Assembly: GCF_014489535.1 (NCBI RefSeq)
Contig: NZ_CP060783.1
Span: forward strand, 930,001-994,000
Length of the DNA: 64,000 nt
Direction: 5' to 3'
Source of the DNA: Diaphorobacter aerolatus
GTDB taxonomy: Bacteria; Pseudomonadota; Gammaproteobacteria; Burkholderiales; Burkholderiaceae_C
Numbering within the stretch: the stretch's first letter is position 1; each line of letters opens with the position of its first letter. Positions 57,353-64,000 of the stretch are shown here, piece after piece. A program made the position numbers and the translations under genes. The notes below the pieces were generated by a model. It was not told the origin of the DNA, did not search any database, and was given only the letters and a program-made list of their open reading frames with translations.

Positions 57353-58515
57353 TTTCGCGTACGTTTGAGACGACTGAGGACTTGGTCATGAACGAACTTG
57401 TAGTCGTCCAAATCTAGACATCCAACAATCTCAACATCGTTGACTTGACCATGAGCTCGGTTGTACAGGGAGCGAGCATTGCCCCGAATTTCTAGGCTCA
57501 AATCGCTCATTGGCGCTTTCTGCGACCATGTAACTCCGATGGCATAGGGGTCAATCTTCGCAACATGGCGCTTTCCTCCAGCATGGAATTCGTCTTTGCG
57601 TAAGTCCCTCGTCTTAGAGCGATGCAACTGACCACGATTGTTTGAGGATGATTCCTTACCTGTGGCCACAAACCCTAGCGCAGTCACGCGACCACACATT
57701 TCGTCCAGATACATCGGATTTATAACGGGACGAAGATTCACCAACCCCACACCGACTATTGCTTGGTTGTTGTACTTGGTTCCGATTCGGTTCAGTTCGC
57801 CAATCACGCGGGACAAAGGTGAGACTTCCTTATCTTCAGTAACCCCTGGAAGGAAATCTACACGGATTTCGACTAGCTCGGCATCGGTGTCAATCACCGC
57901 TGTATCGAAGCATGGGATTGACTTCGTGCGCACCCCAATCAACTCCTCGTATATCGAGAATGCCCTCTGCTGAGCAGCACTCATCAAGGAAATATTTAAT
58001 GGTTCGCGGAACACATAAGACCGAGTGCTGAAGAACTGCAGGTAAAGCTTCCCGTCTACGTAGTCGGCAGCAATCAACTTTGGAGGAGGCATCTTATGTG
58101 GTTCCAACGCTTCCCGGATCGTTGGCGCTTCAAGAATCGCGAACGGACGCTTACGTACAAGGCCTGCCAAGTTGCTAGCTGCATTTTCTTTTGCCCACTT
58201 CAAAATTTTGGCGCGACTATCGTCACCCAGCGCCCGGAGATCAAAGAAGGTAACCCTCTTGTTTCCCACGTACGTGTGAACTCTAGCGAGCTTCGCAAGT
58301 CTTTTGTACGCTGCAGTCCAAATGGCGTCACTGTAAAAATCATGGCTCGCAGCTTCAATAGTTTCGGCCCACCCTCTACTGACGTGAAGGCCGGTGCTAG
58401 AAATAATGGGCCTTGCAGCAGACCATTGCATCCGCGTCGCGAGAAGCTCCAAAAGCCCTACAACCTGCTCACGCACGGCGGTCGCCTCTCCACTATGGCC
58501 TCGCGCAGTACCCAT
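57349..58515 (-). CDS. Hypothetical protein, first gene of the unknown cassette
   Basis: The 388-residue protein is not recognised. The middle carries IRVDFLPGVTEDKEVSPLSRVIGELNRIGTKYNNQAIVGVGLVNLRP, and the N-terminal part has DFYSDAIWTAAYKRLAKLARVHTYVGNKRVTFF. Neither matches a family I can name. It has no signal peptide or membrane segments. It starts the three-gene cassette, which has lower GC than its surroundings and lies between an IS remnant and tRNA-Pro. A defence or restriction role fits the setting but is unproven. Confidence 0.6.
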   Translation of the reverse strand: MGTARGHSGEATAVREQVVGLLELLATRMQWSAARPIISSTGLHVSRGWAETIEAASHDFYSDAIWTAAYKRLAKLARVHTYVGNKRVTFFDLRALGDDSRAKILKWAKENAASNLAGLVRKRPFAILEAPTIREALEPHKMPPPKLIAADYVDGKLYLQFFSTRSYVFREPLNISLMSAAQQRAFSIYEELIGVRTKSIPCFDTAVIDTDAELVEIRVDFLPGVTEDKEVSPLSRVIGELNRIGTKYNNQAIVGVGLVNLRPVINPMYLDEMCGRVTALGFVATGKESSSNNRGQLHRSKTRDLRKDEFHAGGKRHVAKIDPYAIGVTWSQKAPMSDLSLEIRGNARSLYNRAHGQVNDVEIVGCLDLDDYKFVHDQVLSRLKRTRK

Positions 58516-58733
58516 CCCAACCTCCGTTACTTACATATGACTGATGGAAGATATCTTAACTGGCCGAGACTTCCAGATGTGGAACTTCTTCAATGCGGGA
58601 TATGACCCTTGTTTTAAAACCAATTTCGCAACATTGGGGGCAAGCATCAAGCGAGCCAAAGCATCCCTAAATTGCCTGCACAGGCGCCCTCACATGACAG
58701 CTTTTACAAACTTGGGGGTGAGACAAATAGGGC

Positions 58734-58770
58734 AAAAAAAGGACCTAGCCCTTGCGAAGCTAAGTCCTTG
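58734..58770 (-). terminator. Rho-independent terminator of tRNA-Pro
   Basis: Read on the minus strand, aaggacttagc and gctaggtcctt form a near-perfect stem followed by ttttt. It is 8 bases after the tRNA 3' end. Confidence 0.88.
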
Positions 58771-58777
58771 ATATAAA

Positions 58778-58854
58778 TGGTCGGCGTGGCGGGATTCGAA
58801 CTCGCGACCCCTTGCACCCCATGCAAGTGCGCTACCAGGCTGCGCTACACGCCG
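58778..58854 (-). tRNA. tRNA-Pro (anticodon GGG)
   Basis: The 77-nt cloverleaf with encoded CCA has acceptor stem CGGCGTG / CACGCCG, D arm TAGCGCAGCCTGGTAGCGC, anticodon stem CTTGC/GCAAG with loop ATGGGGT (anticodon GGG), and T loop TTCGAAT. It reads CCC and CCU codons. Confidence 0.96.
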
Positions 58855-58881
58855 ACAAGTCCTCAATTATATCGTGAAATT

Positions 58882-59406
58882 TCACACCCACGACAAAAGG
58901 GCTCGAATTTCCTGAAGTTCTTTTCTGATGGCCGGGAGGCTGAGTGGCGCGAGCTGGCGAGGGGTATCGGCTTCTGGCGTGGCCGCGCCATTGTTGTTGT
59001 CGTTATTGGTGCCGTGGCTGGTGGCAGCCGCTACGTCTGCATTGCGTGCGGGCGATTCCAGCGCGTCGCCGACGGAGCCTGCTTCGAGCAGTTCCTCAAG
59101 CGCGGCTGCGTCTGCTGCTTCCAACTGTTCGGCACCGGCCCTGCCTGCGTGGGCCAATTCCTGGAGGCGATTGCGCGCGCCGCTGATGGTGAAGCCCTGG
59201 TCATACAGCAGATCGCGGATGCGGCGCACCATGAGCACTTCGTGGTGCTGGTAGTAGCGACGGTTTCCACGGCGCTTCATGGGGCGCAATTGCGTGAATT
59301 CCTGTTCCCAGTAACGCAGCACGTGCGGCTTGACTCCGCACAGCTCGGCCACCTCACCGATGGTGAAGTAGCGTTTGGCCGGAATGGGTGGCAGCACTGT
59401 GTTCAT
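58882..59406 (-). CDS. MerR-family regulator next to ihfA
   Basis: The 174-residue protein has the MerR DNA-binding domain YFTIGEVAELCGVKPHVLRYWEQEF with the RRYYQHHEVLMVRRIRDLLYDQGF helix pair. The C-terminal half is Ala/Asn-rich and lacks the Cys residues of metal-sensing MerR proteins. A MerR-like gene in this position, between tRNA-Pro and ihfA, is common in betaproteobacteria. It has no clear inducer. The gap to ihfA is about 98 bp. Confidence 0.93.
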   Translation of the reverse strand: MNTVLPPIPAKRYFTIGEVAELCGVKPHVLRYWEQEFTQLRPMKRRGNRRYYQHHEVLMVRRIRDLLYDQGFTISGARNRLQELAHAGRAGAEQLEAADAAALEELLEAGSVGDALESPARNADVAAATSHGTNNDNNNGAATPEADTPRQLAPLSLPAIRKELQEIRALLSWV

Positions 59407-59504
59407 GGAATTTTCATGAAATCTTTGGAAAAGCCCTCAAGGCTACTCCAGTCAAAACATCCCTTGCCATTTCAGGGCGGCTTTCGCACCGTCCCGGTCA
59501 GGCT

Positions 59505-59870
59505 TTATTCGACTTCTTTGACTTCGCCCTGAATTTGCTCCTTGAGCTTGGAGCTTGCATGGAAAGTGACGACCCGTCGCGCCTCGATGGGAATCGATTC
59601 TCCGGTACGCGGGTTGCGCCCGGGGCGCGGTGCCTTGGTACGGATCTGGAAATTGCCGAAGCTCGAGAGCTTCACATCTTCTCCGTTGACCAGACTGCGC
59701 ACGATCAGATCGAAGAACGAGTCGATCATGTCCTTGGACTCGCGCTTGTTCAGGCCGATCTGCTCGAACAGCAGGTCGGCGAGTTGCGCTTTGGTGAGCG
59801 CGGGCGATTCCAGACTTTCGACGGTGAATTCCCCGATCCCGTTGTCCTCATTGAGCGTCATCATCGTCAT
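59505..59870 (-). CDS. ihfA: Integration host factor subunit alpha
   Basis: IHF-alpha with IHF-beta bends DNA at specific sites. The 121-residue protein has ALTKAQLADLLFEQIGLNKRESKDMIDSFFDLI and the DNA-contacting arm GNFQIRTKAPRPGRNPRTGESI with the conserved Pro. A 25-residue N-terminal extension (MTMMTLNEDNGIGEF...) precedes the usual start, as in related genera. Its ATG overlaps the pheT stop. Confidence 0.96.
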   Translation of the reverse strand: MTMMTLNEDNGIGEFTVESLESPALTKAQLADLLFEQIGLNKRESKDMIDSFFDLIVRSLVNGEDVKLSSFGNFQIRTKAPRPGRNPRTGESIPIEARRVVTFHASSKLKEQIQGEVKEVE

Positions 59871-62302
59871 CGCAGCCTTGCTCCGGTCTTGTCAGTCAAC
59901 GATTGAAGAATACCTTGCACGGCGGATTCAATGTCGGCATCGGCAAGGGCTGCGGTGTCGGAACCCAGGGCGAGGCGGATCGCCAGACTCTTCTCGCCGT
60001 CTGCCAAGCCACCGGACGAGCCTGCCTTGGGGCGGAACACGTCGAACAGCACGGCGGAACGCAACATGCCCTGGGGCGCGCCACTGTGTATGGCGTCCAT
60101 GACGGCGGCGTGGGTCACATTTTCTGCGACGACGACGGCGATGTCACGCTCCACGGCCTGGTGCTTGGCAACCGATTGGAAAACCGGTACCTTGCGCGCA
60201 AGAACTGCATCGAGTTCAAGTTCGAACAGCACCGGTGCCTGCGCCAGATCCCAGCTCTGGCGCCACCTGGGATGCAGCTCCCCGACAAAGCCGATGGCGC
60301 GGCCGCCTTGCAGCACGCGTGCGCAGCGGCCCGGGTGCATGGCCGGATGTTCGGCTGGCTCGAAGGTCGCATCGAGCGGCGCGAGGAGTGCCTGCACGTC
60401 GCCCTTCACGTCGAAGAAATCAATCTTGCCGTTTTCGCTTGCGCTCCATTGCAATGTGTTGGCCGGGCCGTATGCGAGGCCCGCCACGCGCATGGGCTGG
60501 GAGAAGCCCTTGACCGTCGTGTCGCTTTCTTCGACGGACTCGTCACGCAGGAACACGCGGCCGATTTCGAACACCCGCACGCGCGAAGCCTTGCGGTCCA
60601 CGTTGAACTTGAGCACCTGCAACAGCGAGCCGATCAGCGACGAGCGCATCACGCTCAGGTGGCTGGCAATCGGGTTCAGCAGCTTGATCGGATTGGGGTT
60701 GCCCGCCAGCTCCTGCTCCCACTTTTCCTCGACGAAGCTGAAATTGATGGTTTCCTGATAGCCGAGGCCTGCCAGCAGATGGCGCACCTCGTACTGGCCG
60801 CGGCGATTCTCGGCGCGCAGCTTGGGACTGATGGGCGCGAGCGGCTTGCTGGTCGGCAGATTTTCGTAGCCGATCATGCGTGCAACCTCTTCGATCAGGT
60901 CTTCTTCGAGGTTGATGTCGAAGCGGAACGAAGGTGCCGTGACGGTGAGCACGCCGTCGCCCTGCTCCGTGGGCAAGCCGAGGCCCGTGAGCGCGTCGTA
61001 GCACTGCTGCTGCGTCAGCGGCATGCCGATGACCTTGGCGGCGCGCGCAACGCGCAGCGTGACCTGCCTGGCGTCGGGCATATTGGGCTTCTGGTCATCC
61101 ATCGCGCCGCAGACCGTTTCCGGCGTACCGCAGATTTCCAGCACCAGTTGCGTGATGCGCTCGATGTGCTCGACGGTGTGCTGCGGATCGACGCCGCGCT
61201 CGAAGCGATGGCCAGCATCGGTTGAGAAGTTGAAGTGGCGCGAGCGACCCGCGACGGCCTTGGGCCACCAGAACGCCGCTTCGACGTAGATGTTGCGCGT
61301 GTCGTCGGAAACCGCCGTGGCGTCACCGCCCATGATGCCCGCGAGCGATTCGATTTCCTTGTCGTCGGCGATCACACCGACCTTCAGGAAATCATCGATG
61401 GTGATGGTGTTGCCGTTCAACAGCTTGAGCTGCTCGCCCACCTTGCCCCAGCGCACGTGCAGGCCGCCGTGGATCTTGTCGAGGTCGAAGATGTGAGAGG
61501 GTCGGCCCAGTTCGAACATCACATAGTTCGAGATGTCGACGAGCGGCGCGACACTGCGCTGGCCACAACGCGCCAGGCGATCAACCATCCATTGTGGCGT
61601 GCGGGCCTTGGTGTTCACGTTGCGGATGATGCGCCCCGAGAAGCGGCCGCACAGGTCGGTGGCCTCGATCTTCACGGGCAGTTTGTCCTGTGTGCCGACT
61701 GCCGCCACGGGGAAACTCAGCGGCCTCAGCGCAGCGCCCGTCAGCGCCGAGACTTCACGCGCGATACCGTAGACCGAGAGGTTGTGCGCCAGGTTGGGCG
61801 TGAGCTTGAGCGTGAACAGCGTGTCGTCGAGATTCAGGTACTCGCGGATGTTCTGGCCCAGCGGCGCATCGGCCGGCAACTCCAGCAGACCGCCGTGGTC
61901 GTCGGCAAGCTTGAGCTCCTTGGCCGAGCACAGCATGCCGTAGCTTTCCACGCCGCGCAGCTTGCCGATCTTGATCTTGAAGGGCTTTCCGTCTTCGCCC
62001 GGCGGCAGTTCCGCGCCGACCATCGCGCACGGCACCTTGATGCCGACGCGTGCATTCGGCGCGCCGCAGACGATGTTGAGCAACTCGGGGCCGCCCACGT
62101 CCACCTTGCAAACGCGCAGGCGATCCGCATCGGGATGCTGCACGGCTTCCTTGATCTCACCGACGACGATGTCCGAGAACGCGGGCGCAACGGGCTCGAG
62201 TTCTTCGACTTCGAGACCGGCCATGGTCAGCGTATCGGCAAGCTGCTGGGTGGTCAGGGGTGGGTTGCAGAATTCGCGCAACCAGGATTCTGGGAATTGC
62301 AT
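59867..62302 (-). CDS. pheT: Phenylalanine--tRNA ligase subunit beta
   Basis: PheT (811 residues) forms the alpha2-beta2 enzyme with PheS and carries the editing site. Visible are MQFPESWLREFCNPPLTTQQLADTLTMAGLEVEE, the tRNA-binding domain VCKVDVGGPELLNIVCGAPNARVG, B3/B4-type editing region, and the C-terminal anticodon-binding domain ending GILQSLTDKTGARLR. The gene is intact with no breaks. It overlaps ihfA by 4 bases. Confidence 0.97.
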   Translation of the reverse strand: MQFPESWLREFCNPPLTTQQLADTLTMAGLEVEELEPVAPAFSDIVVGEIKEAVQHPDADRLRVCKVDVGGPELLNIVCGAPNARVGIKVPCAMVGAELPPGEDGKPFKIKIGKLRGVESYGMLCSAKELKLADDHGGLLELPADAPLGQNIREYLNLDDTLFTLKLTPNLAHNLSVYGIAREVSALTGAALRPLSFPVAAVGTQDKLPVKIEATDLCGRFSGRIIRNVNTKARTPQWMVDRLARCGQRSVAPLVDISNYVMFELGRPSHIFDLDKIHGGLHVRWGKVGEQLKLLNGNTITIDDFLKVGVIADDKEIESLAGIMGGDATAVSDDTRNIYVEAAFWWPKAVAGRSRHFNFSTDAGHRFERGVDPQHTVEHIERITQLVLEICGTPETVCGAMDDQKPNMPDARQVTLRVARAAKVIGMPLTQQQCYDALTGLGLPTEQGDGVLTVTAPSFRFDINLEEDLIEEVARMIGYENLPTSKPLAPISPKLRAENRRGQYEVRHLLAGLGYQETINFSFVEEKWEQELAGNPNPIKLLNPIASHLSVMRSSLIGSLLQVLKFNVDRKASRVRVFEIGRVFLRDESVEESDTTVKGFSQPMRVAGLAYGPANTLQWSASENGKIDFFDVKGDVQALLAPLDATFEPAEHPAMHPGRCARVLQGGRAIGFVGELHPRWRQSWDLAQAPVLFELELDAVLARKVPVFQSVAKHQAVERDIAVVVAENVTHAAVMDAIHSGAPQGMLRSAVLFDVFRPKAGSSGGLADGEKSLAIRLALGSDTAALADADIESAVQGILQSLTDKTGARLR

Positions 62303-62391
62303 GGCTTTATCTCAATCTCTTTGGCGTGGACAAGACCTGTTGCCCGTTGTGTTTGTTGGTTTGGGCAGGCCTTGCAATATCGATCAACGGG

Positions 62392-63443
<1,052 letters not shown>

Positions 63444-63555
63444 ATCGACTTCTTTAACCATCTGATGTCCTGACCCGTAAGTACTCGGCTGATGCGTCAG
63501 TCGAATCACGCAAGGGTCAGCACACCGAAAGCTTTTTCTCGAATTTCAAAATAAA

Positions 63556-63589
63556 CAAGGGCTAGTGCCTTTTCAAGCCCTAGCCCTTG
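63556..63589 (-). terminator. Rho-independent terminator after rplT
   Basis: caagggctag and ctagcccttg form a 10-bp perfect stem. On the minus strand tttatttt follows. It separates rplT from pheS. Confidence 0.9.
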
Positions 63590-63641
63590 CTGTTTGTGCG
63601 CAAGCAGGAAACACCGGGGTGCCTACTGCCTATCGCGGAAC

Positions 63642-64000
63642 TCAGGCAGCCAGCTTGGCCTTGACTTGTTCCACGATGCTGCCAAAGGCAGCCTTGTCGT
63701 GCACCGCGATATCGGCCAGCATCTTGCGGTCGATTTCGATGGAAGCCTTCTTCAGGCCGTTGGCGAATTGGCTGTAGGTCAGGCCCAGTTCGCGTGCAGC
63801 GGCGTTGATACGGGCGATCCACAGTTGGCGGAACACGCGCTTCTTGGTACGACGGTCACGGTAGGCATATTGCCCGGCCTTCATCACCGCCTGCTTGGCG
63901 ACGCGGAAGACGTTACCGCGACGACCACGGAAGCCCTTGGAGAGGGCCAGAACTTTTTTATGGCGGGCGCGAGCCGTTACACCACGTTTGACGCGAGGCA
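63642..64000 (-). CDS. rplT: 50S ribosomal protein L20
   Basis: The minus-strand frame reads [44 protein letters not shown], the L20 N-terminus, and ends [10 protein letters not shown] at 63642. The first base of its ATG lies just beyond the right edge at 64001. L20 binds 23S rRNA early in 50S assembly. Length (119) matches the family. Confidence 0.98.
   Translation of the reverse strand, partial: PRVKRGVTARARHKKVLALSKGFRGRRGNVFRVAKQAVMKAGQYAYRDRRTKKRVFRQLWIARINAAARELGLTYSQFANGLKKASIEIDRKMLADIAVHDKAAFGSIVEQVKAKLAA

Overview
The window comes from a GC-rich betaproteobacterium of the order Burkholderiales, most likely the family Comamonadaceae. The evidence is the G/C-ending codon use, the core block rplT-pheS-pheT-ihfA-MerR gene-tRNA-Pro, the pepN-fbp-tRNA-Thr block, an IPTL-CTERM surface protein, and an aryl-polyene cluster. 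No species can be named from the sequence alone.

Layout. 1-9.9 kb is core chromosome: the end of an HD-GYP-like protein, plsY, ybaK, an alpha/beta hydrolase, prfB with its programmed +1 frameshift, a DUF3829-like lipoprotein, pepN, fbp and tRNA-Thr(CGT). 9.9-13.3 kb is a lower-GC accessory stretch behind the tRNA: a broken hicB, an APH(6)/StrB-like kinase, a secreted protein and a lipoprotein. 13.4-19.5 kb is a six-gene minus-strand operon headed by a TPP riboswitch. Its genes are LuxE-like synthetase, LuxC-like reductase, ABC ATPase, permease, NMT1/ThiY-like binding protein and an SDR. I read it as a candidate salvage route that imports a thiamine-related carboxylic acid and reduces it. 19.9-25.5 kb is a plus-strand signalling cluster: a small GTPase, an orphan ABC ATPase, a dual-specificity phosphatase, several roadblock/LC7 proteins and a ferredoxin-globin-zinc fusion. 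It recalls the actinobacterial conservons. 25.6-43.8 kb is one long minus-strand aryl-polyene (APE) pigment cluster with its own phosphopantetheinyl transferase, tyrosine-ammonia-lyase-like enzyme, two ACPs, ketosynthases and export machinery.

44-50.4 kb holds a VOC protein, a GntR/FCD regulator, an AtoE-type short-chain fatty-acid transporter and an unusual fusion of a molybdopterin oxidoreductase with a phthalate-dioxygenase-reductase-type module. 50.7-53.3 kb is a DUF11/IPTL-CTERM surface protein. 53.4-55.7 kb is a divergent serine hydrolase/LysR pair whose LysR end is fused to an IS3 remnant. 56.2-58.5 kb is a low-GC, three-gene cassette of unknown function with a possible PD-(D/E)XK nuclease, next to tRNA-Pro(GGG). 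58.9-64 kb returns to core genes.

Sequence quality. I count 28 apparent frameshifts in otherwise intact genes, including the essential prfB and pheS. All but one are explained by one base missing from a short run, nearly always G or C. They look like systematic homopolymer undercalls, not gene decay. I therefore give the full span of each gene and the position of the suspected error. The one exception is an A9 tract in an ABC ATPase, which is worth separate attention.
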